Positions 8,087-15,981 of a DNA stretch of 43,540 nt are shown here, piece after piece. Made by a program: the position numbers and the translations under genes. The notes under the pieces were generated by a model. The model saw only the letters and a list, made by a program, of their open reading frames with translations. It ran no database searches and was not told where the DNA came from. Position 1 is the stretch's first letter, and each line of letters begins with the position of its first letter. Source of the stretch: Goleter apudmare HA4340-LM2 (GTDB lineage Bacteria > Cyanobacteriota > Cyanobacteriia > Cyanobacteriales > Nostocaceae). The stretch lies in contig JAHHHF010000011.1 in NCBI GenBank assembly GCA_019359495.1, positions 1 through 43,540 on the forward strand. Direction: 5' to 3'.

Positions 8087-9748
8087 TTAAAAAAGAAATG
8101 TACTTCGCAGAATACCAATAGTCACTGAGTCATTATCTGGTGTATGACCAGGTTGCAAAATATGAATTATCCCTGGTGTAATGCTAATGTTATCTGTGAG
8201 CCGGAAACGATAAAATGCTTCAATTTGAGTAGTTGTTCCTGGCTGATTACCTGCCCGTCCTAAACCTGTATTAATTGTGTCAGGAACATTGCTACCTTCA
8301 GCAAAATTGCTACTCGTAATTTTAGGAGGTTGTCCAATATAAATTCCACCTAAATTGCCTTTAGCAAATAAATCTGGGAAATTGAGAAACACCATATAAT
8401 TTTTTGTTTCTACACTTCCTGTTTGCCCTGGTATATAAGAACTAGTATAACCACCCCATGCGCCAATGGTAATCTGGGGCGAAATTTGCCAGGTTGCAGT
8501 TGCACCAACAGCGTTGGTTTGTAGAGGTTCTGAATTTGCAGTTAAACATTCATCACCTACAAAAGTCAGCAAACAACCATTAGAAGAGTAATTATTGACA
8601 TAATATAAACTTAAATCTATGGCATCAGTTGGTGTTAATAGTAGTTGTAACCCTGTAGTAGTGTTGCCATCAAATAAACCAGTACCTTTATCAGGATTCC
8701 CCGGTTGAGAACTAGTATACACAGCCTGTAAACTAGCGCGTTTGGTGAATTGCCAGTCAACAGCTAGACCACCCTGGCCGAAGCCCATATTTAAAATTGG
8801 GTTTCTTTGTGCAAAAAGTGATAACGGGCCTGTAGCGCCACTTTCTACACGGTTTGGGCCTCGAAAAGCATTGATCATGCTCACGCCTTTTGTTCCTATC
8901 ATCACCGCTAGTTTGTCAGTAGCTAGCCAGCGATAATTGAGGTCGTTGATGATCAAGCCATCTGTAGGAAATTCATGGCCGAGTATAACATCATTGCGAG
9001 AAACGCGATCGCGTGTCACATCATTATTATTAAATCTAGGCGCACTGCTACCTTGCCCATGCAACAAAGTGGTAAATAAGTAGCTGCTGGGGGTGAATTG
9101 ACTAATTAAAGACAATTGGGTTAGGGAGATAACATTAACATTTGTACCGCTATCATTGGTATCTTTGATGCTATCTCTAGGATTGACATCACCACGATTA
9201 CTACTCCGTCCTTGCACGCCAACTATTGTCAGTCCACTGAGTTTAGTTGTGGTGGAAAATTGCTGGGCTGCGATTTCGTTGGTGCGAGACTCCAAACTAT
9301 CAACTCGACCCCGCAAGTTTGCTAATTCGCTAGTGAATTCTGACTGGAGTTTTTGCAGTGTGGCTAAATCTTCACGGGTGACTAAATCACTAGTAGCTGT
9401 GGCAATTAACTCATTGACTCTATCCAAGCAAGCATTTACCCCGGCAGCGAATTCATAGCGAGTCAAAGCACGATTACCGCGATAGCTAGTATCTGGATAA
9501 CCTGCTATACAACCGTAACGTTCCACTAAAGACTGTAATGCTTGAAATGCCCAATCTGTAGGTTGTACATCTTTTAGTTGTGAAACAGATGTGACTTGTG
9601 CCATCGGTTCGTCGTTTTCTGATGTGGAATTTAGATTGAGATTCCCCTGGACTAATGGTGAGTTATCCTCTTGGGCTATCGCTTTTTGTCCAAATCCGTG
9701 GACTCCCGCAATTAGTAACCATAACAGCCAAATTAATTGGTTCTTCAC
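8087..9748 (-). CDS. Second SLH-domain OprB-type porin
   Basis: A 553-residue paralogue of the facing porin: signal peptide ending near AIAQ (26), SLH domain from 52 with nearly the same DWAFQALQSLVERYGCIAGYP core, coiled coil, then an OprB barrel ending in STFLF. The SLH and coiled-coil parts are very similar in the two genes while the barrels differ strongly, which suggests different substrates. The start is GTG at 9748, forced by an in-frame TAA two codons upstream; no good Shine-Dalgarno is present. A 14-bp palindrome (9756-9769) lies eight bases upstream. Confidence 0.92.
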   Translation of the reverse strand: MKNQLIWLLWLLIAGVHGFGQKAIAQEDNSPLVQGNLNLNSTSENDEPMAQVTSVSQLKDVQPTDWAFQALQSLVERYGCIAGYPDTSYRGNRALTRYEFAAGVNACLDRVNELIATATSDLVTREDLATLQKLQSEFTSELANLRGRVDSLESRTNEIAAQQFSTTTKLSGLTIVGVQGRSSNRGDVNPRDSIKDTNDSGTNVNVISLTQLSLISQFTPSSYLFTTLLHGQGSSAPRFNNNDVTRDRVSRNDVILGHEFPTDGLIINDLNYRWLATDKLAVMIGTKGVSMINAFRGPNRVESGATGPLSLFAQRNPILNMGFGQGGLAVDWQFTKRASLQAVYTSSQPGNPDKGTGLFDGNTTTGLQLLLTPTDAIDLSLYYVNNYSSNGCLLTFVGDECLTANSEPLQTNAVGATATWQISPQITIGAWGGYTSSYIPGQTGSVETKNYMVFLNFPDLFAKGNLGGIYIGQPPKITSSNFAEGSNVPDTINTGLGRAGNQPGTTTQIEAFYRFRLTDNISITPGIIHILQPGHTPDNDSVTIGILRSTFLF

Positions 9749-9755
9749 TTTTTAT

Positions 9756-9769
9756 ACTATTTAAATAGT
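9756..9769. promoter_or_regulatory. 14-bp A/T palindrome just upstream of the second porin
   Basis: ACTATTTAAATAGT is a perfect palindrome seven to eight bases before the GTG start, in the leader or operator position. It could be a repressor site (a Fur-type site would fit an ion porin, but this is inference) or chance in A/T-rich DNA. Confidence 0.3.
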
Positions 9770-9860
9770 TAGATTTACATACTTTGTTGAGTGTATGCAA
9801 AATTATCTAGTGATGACATGGGGAGATTTACTGAATTAGGAATTGGGCCTGTTAGAGCAG

Positions 9861-9882
9861 TAGAGATGTCACTACGTCTCTA
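9861..9882. repeat. Short dispersed palindrome in the divergent spacer
   Basis: TAGAGATGT (9861-9869) pairs with ACGTCTCTA (9874-9882) with one G-U. It resembles the dispersed AGACGTTGCA-type palindromes of Nostocales and lies between the divergent porin and 785-residue gene. Confidence 0.45.
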
Positions 9883-9966
9883 ATTCTGGGCAATATGAAA
9901 AAGCGGGAGTATAAAAGATGAAATATACACCCCAAACATATTTACTGAATTGATTGAGAACTAGTT

Positions 9967-12324
9967 ATGGTAAATCGGTTGCGAAAGGTGATGCCAAAAC
10001 GCTTTCAACCTGATCAGCCTGGTGCAGGTGCGATCGCACATGTCTCAGAAACACCCCAACCACAGACTCAACGGGGAAGTTGGCTATCCTCCACTTTGGC
10101 GATCGCTATTTTATTCAGCAGTGCTGGCTCAATCATGGCTATAGCTTGGGTGAGTATTTTATTCATTTTTCATCCAGAAAAAATTGGCTGGGCGAATCAA
10201 TTTTTACCAGAATGGGCCCAAATATCTCTGGGTCATGCTCAACAAAATCAAACACTCAAGCAAATTCAACTCAGCTTTGGACAAAAAAAACAAATCGCTG
10301 GCAAAATTATACCTATAGATAAAAATCAGGAAAACTCATTCTTATTGCCTGTTTTCCAGCTACGCCCCAACTGTCAATCCAATTGTCAAGTACTTCTGGA
10401 AATCAGGGTTTACCAGCGCTCTACAGATTTAGATTTCCAATCTCAGGTAGAAAAATATTACCATTTGGTGACTCAACTGCCTGTAACAGGGCCAGATGAA
10501 TCCTTTGTGTTGGCTCCCTCAAATGATACTGATTCAGAACATCAGGACGCTGATAGTCCTCTACCGTTGCATGAAGTACAACGCTTTGAAGGCCAGACAC
10601 CATCAGCAGGTAAGTGGTTTTATTTGTCGGGTAAGCGTCAACAAGGAACGAGAGCGATCGCCTACGGTCAAATTATCTACTACAATCCAGAACGTCAGAA
10701 TCTGCAACCAATGTTGTCTTGGAAAAGTCTCAGTGGACAAGTGCCTAAATGGCAGCAGGTGACTAATGGTGGTACTAAAGAGTTAGTTATTGATCAAACC
10801 ACTGGGTTAGAACCGCAACTACAGATTTACCAAGTCAAATCCGTCAACCTATTCCTCAACCCGATTCAACTTGAGGAAATTGCTCTCAAACCACCAGCCC
10901 TTAAGGATTCTGCTTACCAAGATGCCCTGTTAATTGCTCGCAGTGGACTGTGGACACCAGCCTGGGAATGGCTGCAATCTCTGCAAAAACAACGCAAAGC
11001 AGCTTTTCCTGCGGCGGCGCAAGCACAAATAGATGTGATTCGTTTGCACTCACAACTCACCAAAGCCCAAGCTGAGAAAAGTTGGGCTAGTCCTGGTCAA
11101 CAGGTGCTTGCAGATTTAATAGATGGTCGTTGGCAAAAGGCTTTACAAGTGTTTGCCGCATCACCACACAATGTCCAAGAAATTACTGCTTTACTCAAAG
11201 CTGATCAGGGACGGATATGGAAGCGCACACAGGCGGCGTTGCAAGTCAACCCTAGTAGGCAAGCGGTGCAGGCATGGGCAGCTTTGATTTTAGCAGTCCA
11301 GCAAAACAAAGGACGTGCTAATTCTTGGTTGCAGGCACAGCCCAAAATTACCCCAGATACTCTTACTTATATTCAAGGTCTGTTAGGAAATCTCGATCAT
11401 TATCAAACGTCACCAACTTCTATTAGTCGTCCCAGTCGGATTGTTGGTTCGGTACAACCCATCACTCAAATCAAAAATGCTGAGTGGTTGCAACCAGACC
11501 TTGAAGCTGATCTGAAACTTGCAGATAATGAAGTTTGGTATCAGATGCAGGTGAGTGCATTTGATGACGGCAAAGGTTTGCTAAATTACCCCTTTGGCAA
11601 TTTACAACTACCAAAAACTAATCCTGGCAAATTTTTATGGGAAACCTTGGGCATTAGTTCTGACCCAAACATCCAAATAGTGACTTGGCTGCCTAACGGA
11701 GAACAGCAAATCACTACCGCCACTATCAAAGCATTGCAACTGCGGGGCGGAGTTTTGCAGGTATTGGCTGCTGGACAAATGATCCCTAATTATCAAAAAA
11801 ATGCCTTCCAGCCCCGACCTTTAGCTTTAACAAATGCTGCTTTGGAATGGGTACAGCCTTCTGCTATGACTTTGGCAGAACTATCTCAAAGGTATCCGCA
11901 GTTAGTCAAGGAAATATTACCAACTGTGTGGCGCTCTCTCCAAGAATCTGGTCAAATTCCAGATCATGTTGTGTTTGACGGGCAACGGCAGAAGGAACTA
12001 CTAAGCGAATGGCCAGTACAAGCAATTGATTTAACCAACAACGGCAAGCCAGAAATAGTAATGACCATCTCCGAAGAAGCGATCGCTTCTTTGATGCGAA
12101 CAGCACCTAATACCCAGGAGCCGCCAAAAAATTCACCCCGTCCCCGTACTCTGATTTTGTCTGACGGTGGTAGGATTGTGTATACAGATTTTCAGAAGAA
12201 CTCTCAGCAAGTGCTGACAGCGATCGCCAAGCTTTCAGACAATCAATCCCTAGCTTTGCTAGTTGAACATGCTGATAACTACCGTCTGAAGCGCTGGTCA
12301 CAACAAAATCAACGCTTTGAATAG
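9967..12324 (+). CDS. Large single-TM cyanobacterial protein of unknown function
   Basis: A 785-residue protein I do not recognise. A basic, proline-rich N-terminus (1-40) is followed by one membrane segment (about 42-68), so most of the chain lies on one side of the membrane, probably the periplasm. The rest is soluble, rich in Gln and Trp, with a helical stretch at about 320-480 that could be TPR-like. The last third contains DLTNNGKPEIVMTISEE and ILSDGGRIVYTDF, phrases reminiscent of FG-GAP/VCBS-type repeats, but only weakly. HIP1 sites and codon use match the neighbours. It is divergent from the second porin and shares a 218-bp spacer with it. Function unknown. Confidence 0.8.
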   Translation: MVNRLRKVMPKRFQPDQPGAGAIAHVSETPQPQTQRGSWLSSTLAIAILFSSAGSIMAIAWVSILFIFHPEKIGWANQFLPEWAQISLGHAQQNQTLKQIQLSFGQKKQIAGKIIPIDKNQENSFLLPVFQLRPNCQSNCQVLLEIRVYQRSTDLDFQSQVEKYYHLVTQLPVTGPDESFVLAPSNDTDSEHQDADSPLPLHEVQRFEGQTPSAGKWFYLSGKRQQGTRAIAYGQIIYYNPERQNLQPMLSWKSLSGQVPKWQQVTNGGTKELVIDQTTGLEPQLQIYQVKSVNLFLNPIQLEEIALKPPALKDSAYQDALLIARSGLWTPAWEWLQSLQKQRKAAFPAAAQAQIDVIRLHSQLTKAQAEKSWASPGQQVLADLIDGRWQKALQVFAASPHNVQEITALLKADQGRIWKRTQAALQVNPSRQAVQAWAALILAVQQNKGRANSWLQAQPKITPDTLTYIQGLLGNLDHYQTSPTSISRPSRIVGSVQPITQIKNAEWLQPDLEADLKLADNEVWYQMQVSAFDDGKGLLNYPFGNLQLPKTNPGKFLWETLGISSDPNIQIVTWLPNGEQQITTATIKALQLRGGVLQVLAAGQMIPNYQKNAFQPRPLALTNAALEWVQPSAMTLAELSQRYPQLVKEILPTVWRSLQESGQIPDHVVFDGQRQKELLSEWPVQAIDLTNNGKPEIVMTISEEAIASLMRTAPNTQEPPKNSPRPRTLILSDGGRIVYTDFQKNSQQVLTAIAKLSDNQSLALLVEHADNYRLKRWSQQNQRFE

Positions 12325-12432
12325 TAGACCTGCGGCTCAATTTCAGACTAGAACAATCGGCGATCGCACGGAATTATATACAGCTACTACTGTTGTCATG
12401 TTTACTTTGGGGTAAACTCAACAGCACTGATT

Positions 12433-12612
12433 TTAGTCCTCTACGCCAGAGGCTGTTAGTTTCTGCTGTTTAAGGCTTTGCAACTGCTGCAACAGGGACT
12501 CTACCTCGGCTTGCAGGTGCGTAAGTTTAGCTTGCTGGTCGTCTTGATAATAAGACTTAGCTAAAACAGCTTGAGAATTACGGTTGGAAACACTGGATGA
12601 ATAAGTAGACAT
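12433..12612 (-). CDS. 59-residue coiled-coil microprotein
   Basis: This open frame encodes 59 residues starting MSTYSSSVSNRNSQAVLAKS. A Ser/Asn-rich head is followed by a heptad-like helix (LTHLQAEVESLLQQLQSLKQQK). Codon choice is typical of the genome and the helix pattern looks selected rather than random, so I think it is real. No clear Shine-Dalgarno is seen. It faces the 785-residue gene tail to tail and is divergent from thrC. Function unknown. Confidence 0.6.
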   Translation of the reverse strand: MSTYSSSVSNRNSQAVLAKSYYQDDQQAKLTHLQAEVESLLQQLQSLKQQKLTASGVED

Positions 12613-12990
12613 TGTTCACTAAATCCACAAATCAACTCACACCACTAGAGATAATATAATAATGTAGTTTTAAGCTTTGTTAAATGATTGTATAGTTTCA
12701 ATCATTTACTCTAATGGGTTTTTAGTATATCCATAAGTGACTACGATGAAGCCCAAGGTGTTCCCGATATCACACTACTCGATATGGGGCATGGGACGTT
12801 GGGCATTGTCATTTTGAATTCCCCGTAGGATCTGACCCTTGACCGGAGCTTTCGGAGTCTCCAGATCCGCTCTCAACAAATGACCACCTCACTCAGTTGA
12901 AGTTTACACTTGTGTTATGAGCATCTGGTGGTGGAATATAGGAAACACTAGTATTTTTCAGTTTTGTACTAATAACGTTTTATAAATCCT
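12613..12990. other. Intergenic spacer upstream of thrC
   Basis: This spacer has no gene that I can support. It contains the repetitive GGGCATGGGACGTTGGGCATT type of low-complexity sequence common in Nostoc spacers and, near 12844-12856, a short hairpin CCGGAGCTTTCGG. The divergent promoters of thrC and the microprotein must lie here, but I could not fix their positions. Confidence 0.4.
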
Positions 12991-14082
12991 GTGACTTTGA
13001 GCCTGTCTGTAGCTAAATCTCATCGCCAACCTTGGCCAGGGCTGATAGAAGCCTATCGTGAATACTTGCCTGTCAGCGAAAAAACACCGATTGTAACGTT
13101 GTTGGAAGGTAACACTCCCTTAATTCCAGCGCCGGCGATCGCCGAACGTATCGGTAAACAAGTCCGTGTGTTTGTGAAATACGACGGTCTTAACCCCACT
13201 GGTAGCTTCAAAGACCGGGGGATGACAATGGCAATTTCCAAAGCCAAGGAAGCCGGGGCTAAGGCAGTGATCTGTGCGAGTACAGGTAATACCTCAGCAG
13301 CAGCAGCAGCTTACGCTAGACGCGGCGGCATGAATGCTTTTGTGTTGATTCCCGATGGCTACGTAGCTCTGGGTAAATTGGCACAGGCATTACTTTATGG
13401 TGCTGAAGTATTGGCTATTAAAGGTAATTTTGACCAAGCACTGGAAATTGTCCGCGAAATGGCGGAAAGTTATCCGATAACTTTGGTGAATTCGGTTAAT
13501 CCTTACCGTTTAGAAGGGCAGAAAACCGGAGCATTTGAAGTTGTTGATGCCTTAGGTAACGCCCCCGATTGGCTATGCATCCCGGTAGGTAATGCCGGAA
13601 ATATTAGCGCCTATTGGATGGGATTTTGTCAGTATCATCAAGCCGGAAAATGCGATCGCTTACCCCAGATGATGGGTTTCCAAGCGGCGGGTGCAGCACC
13701 TCTAGTCATCGGTCAGCTAGTACCCCACCCCGATACCATAGCTACAGCTATTCGCATCGGCAACCCAGCAAGTTGGGAAAAAGCCGTTGCTGCCCAATCA
13801 GCCAGCCAAGGCCAATTCCAATCTGTCACCGATGCCGAAATTCTTGACGCCTATCGGCTGTTGGCATCATCTGAAGGTATTTTTTGTGAGCCTGCCAGTG
13901 CTGCTTCTGTAGCAGGTTTGTTAAAGGTGAAAGACCAAGTGCCTCCAGGGGCAACAGTTGTTTGTGTACTGACTGGTAATGGTCTCAAAGACCCAGATAC
14001 AGCCATTAAACACAGCAACAGTCAATTTAAACAAGGCATTGAGGCGGAAGTAGGGGCAGTTGCCCAAGCAATGGGATTTTAA
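12991..14082 (+). CDS. thrC: Threonine synthase
   Basis: A 363-residue PLP enzyme that turns O-phosphohomoserine into threonine. The fold-type II signature is present: PLP lysine K74 in [10 protein letters not shown] (68-77), the phosphate-handling [17 protein letters not shown] segment, the [11 protein letters not shown] loop and the C-terminal [10 protein letters not shown] motif. The length fits the short class of threonine synthases. The start is GTG with a poor Shine-Dalgarno; a few residues of uncertainty remain. The gene stands alone. Confidence 0.95.
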   Translation: MTLSLSVAKSHRQPWPGLIEAYREYLPVSEKTPIVTLLEGNTPLIPAPAIAERIGKQVRVFVKYDGLNPTGSFKDRGMTMAISKAKEAGAKAVICASTGNTSAAAAAYARRGGMNAFVLIPDGYVALGKLAQALLYGAEVLAIKGNFDQALEIVREMAESYPITLVNSVNPYRLEGQKTGAFEVVDALGNAPDWLCIPVGNAGNISAYWMGFCQYHQAGKCDRLPQMMGFQAAGAAPLVIGQLVPHPDTIATAIRIGNPASWEKAVAAQSASQGQFQSVTDAEILDAYRLLASSEGIFCEPASAASVAGLLKVKDQVPPGATVVCVLTGNGLKDPDTAIKHSNSQFKQGIEAEVGAVAQAMGF

Positions 14083-14136
14083 AATGGGGCATGGGGTAGC
14101 CATTTGGGTAGGCGGGTTTCCCGACTTAAGCAAAGA

Positions 14137-14172
14137 GGAGGCTCCGCCTCCAGCACTCGCGGTAGAGCCGCG
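14137..14172. repeat. GC-rich mini-hairpins downstream of thrC
   Basis: Two short perfect hairpins follow each other: GGAGGC/GCCTCC (14137-14142/14146-14151) and CGCGG/CCGCG (14158-14162/14168-14172). They stand out by GC content from the A/T-rich surroundings, and a related GGAGGCG-type hairpin is found near 39285. The remaining 14083-14381 spacer has nothing else that I recognise. Confidence 0.45.
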
Positions 14173-14381
14173 TTGAATGCATTTCCAACGAGATAACGAA
14201 TTTATGAGAGTTCGGCATCTCTGGTATATCTGGTTATCAGTTTGCAGGATCAGCGATCGCTCATTCATCACTAAGATCCTCAAATAAGATTATCCCTCTA
14301 CCCAAAAACTGACACTACTTTCTCTTAGAAGGTGATGTATGCTTAAAACTAAAGAAATAGTTACACCTTAAAGCTTCAACC

Positions 14382-14729
14382 GTGGTCAAAATTACCTTGG
14401 AAGTGCCTGAAGAACTATCAGAAAAACTCACCCAGTTAGGCGATCGCTTACCAGAACTTCTGGCACTTAGTCTTGAGCAACCACCACTGCCAACTCGCGT
14501 ATATCAATATATACTTGATTTTCTTGTCAGTAACCCGACTTCAGAACAAATTTTAGCTTTCCGTCCTACGGCCGAAATGCAAGAACGAATGCAAACTTTA
14601 CTCAGACGTAGTAAAGCTGGAGAACTCAACCCTACAGAACAAAAAGAACTAGACGAGTATGAGCGCATTGAGCATCTGATGGTCATGCTAAAAACAGGAA
14701 ATTTACCGCATTTAACCACTAACCCATGA
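14382..14729 (+). CDS. Small antitoxin-like partner of the HNH protein
   Basis: A 115-residue acidic protein starting with GTG. The N-terminus VKITLEVPEELSEKL resembles the first strand and helix of ribbon-helix-helix antitoxins. The C-terminus carries a helical motif, LNPTEQKELDEYERIEHLMVML, that I recall from many small cyanobacterial proteins paired with nucleases. Its stop codon overlaps the start of the HNH gene by four bases, so the two are translated together. The order (small regulator first, nuclease second) is that of a toxin-antitoxin module, but that role is inferred. Confidence 0.75.
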   Translation: MVKITLEVPEELSEKLTQLGDRLPELLALSLEQPPLPTRVYQYILDFLVSNPTSEQILAFRPTAEMQERMQTLLRRSKAGELNPTEQKELDEYERIEHLMVMLKTGNLPHLTTNP

Positions 14730-15133
14730 GCGTTAGTTATATTCCTGCTGCACTGCGTCGCCTAGTGGAAGAAAGAGCAAACCGTCGTTGTGAGTATTGT
14801 TTACTTCCCGAAAATGTTTTTTTCTATACCCGTGAAATTGACCATGTCATTCCGGAAAAGCATGGTGGTAAAACTGATGCAACTAATTTAGCTCTAACCT
14901 GTTGGCGTTGCAACCGTCATAAAGGTACAGACCTTGGTTCTTTCGACCCCCAAACAGAAGAATTTAGTTTTCTGTTCAATCCCCGAACACAGCAATGGTC
15001 TGAACATTTTGCTTGTGAAAAAGCAGTGATTGTTGGTTTAACACCAGAAGGACGAACAACAGTGAGGCTACTACAATTTAATACTGATGAACGATTAGCA
15101 GAAAGAAAGAGATTGAGCGATCGCTGCTCCTGA
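14726..15133 (+). CDS. HNH endonuclease
   Basis: A 135-residue protein with an intact zinc-supported HNH nuclease core: C22/C25 (CEYC) and C59/C62 (CWRC) for zinc, and H40 (EIDHVIP), N54 (DATNLAL) and H65 (NRHKG) for catalysis. The C-terminal tail (70-135) is conserved in small cyanobacterial HNH proteins. The start ATG overlaps the preceding stop codon (ATGA), showing translational coupling. It may be a toxin, a defence nuclease or a homing-type enzyme; no intron or intein is nearby. All key residues are kept, so it should be active. Confidence 0.85.
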   Translation: MSVSYIPAALRRLVEERANRRCEYCLLPENVFFYTREIDHVIPEKHGGKTDATNLALTCWRCNRHKGTDLGSFDPQTEEFSFLFNPRTQQWSEHFACEKAVIVGLTPEGRTTVRLLQFNTDERLAERKRLSDRCS

Positions 15134-15405
15134 TTCTCAATTTGTACTAGCGATCGCAGAAATCCATGTAGGGTGTCAAAATTTTATGTATATATTCTAC
15201 TGGTTAAATTACTGACACGCCAAATGTGATGGCGATCGCTCTTAGTGGCTGTTTAGTCAATTGTACTGAACGAAACTTTACTCCTACATTTAGGTAAGGT
15301 GAAATGCGATCGCCATGACTCATCAAAAATACATCTTAATAGCTTGTTTTCGCTCGTAGGCGATCGCGTGTCCTTGGGAAATGCTCAACGCTAGAGCGCT
15401 GATTA

Positions 15406-15894
15406 TTAGGTTTTATAACCCTGGAGCGTATTACTCTCCTCTTCTTTGGCGCTATCACGTTCCTTTGTCCAGCCATCAATAGCATCACCCAAAGCGGTAG
15501 TTAGGCTTCTGCGGGTTTGGGCGTGATTGTCTTGCTCAGTTTTTAAAGCTTGCAGCAGGCGATCGCGTTCTTTGGTGACTGTAATTAATTGAGTTTTTAA
15601 TTCCTCTAGAGAATTAAGTTTATCGATCTCTTCTTGAATAGCTGTGACGGCTGTAGCATCAGGAAGGGTAACGCCATCAATACCTTGGAGGTTTTGAATT
15701 TCTGCCTTCAAAGATGCGATCGCTTGTTGAGCAAGTTGAGTATCTGTACGGCGTTGCTCGGCTTCTGTGTTATAGAGTTTACGCCATTTTTCCGCACTTT
15801 CCCAAGCCGCAGTGCGATCGCTCTGAAGTTCCGCTATCTGCTGTTTGAGTGTTTGAATTTCGCCTAACCACTGTTGTGTTAAATCTTGACTCAT
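15406..15894 (-). CDS. Coiled-coil protein of unknown function
   Basis: A 162-residue soluble protein that is nearly all predicted helix: heptad-like stretches at about 5-75 (LTQQWLGEIQTLKQQIAEL) and 85-125 (LEELKTQLITVTKERDRLLQAL), joined by a short GIDGVTLPDA linker. It has no signal peptide or membrane segment. It is divergent from the DUF389 gene and converges with the HNH gene across a spacer filled with HIP1 sites. I do not recognise a named family; a structural or scaffolding role would fit. Confidence 0.75.
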   Translation of the reverse strand: MSQDLTQQWLGEIQTLKQQIAELQSDRTAAWESAEKWRKLYNTEAEQRRTDTQLAQQAIASLKAEIQNLQGIDGVTLPDATAVTAIQEEIDKLNSLEELKTQLITVTKERDRLLQALKTEQDNHAQTRRSLTTALGDAIDGWTKERDSAKEEESNTLQGYKT

Positions 15895-15981
15895 AGCTGA
15901 TTATTTTGATTTTGAGTAACTGGTTTCTTTCACAGGATAAATCTGTAAAAATACTTCAATAAGTCCTATCAGCACTTGAAT

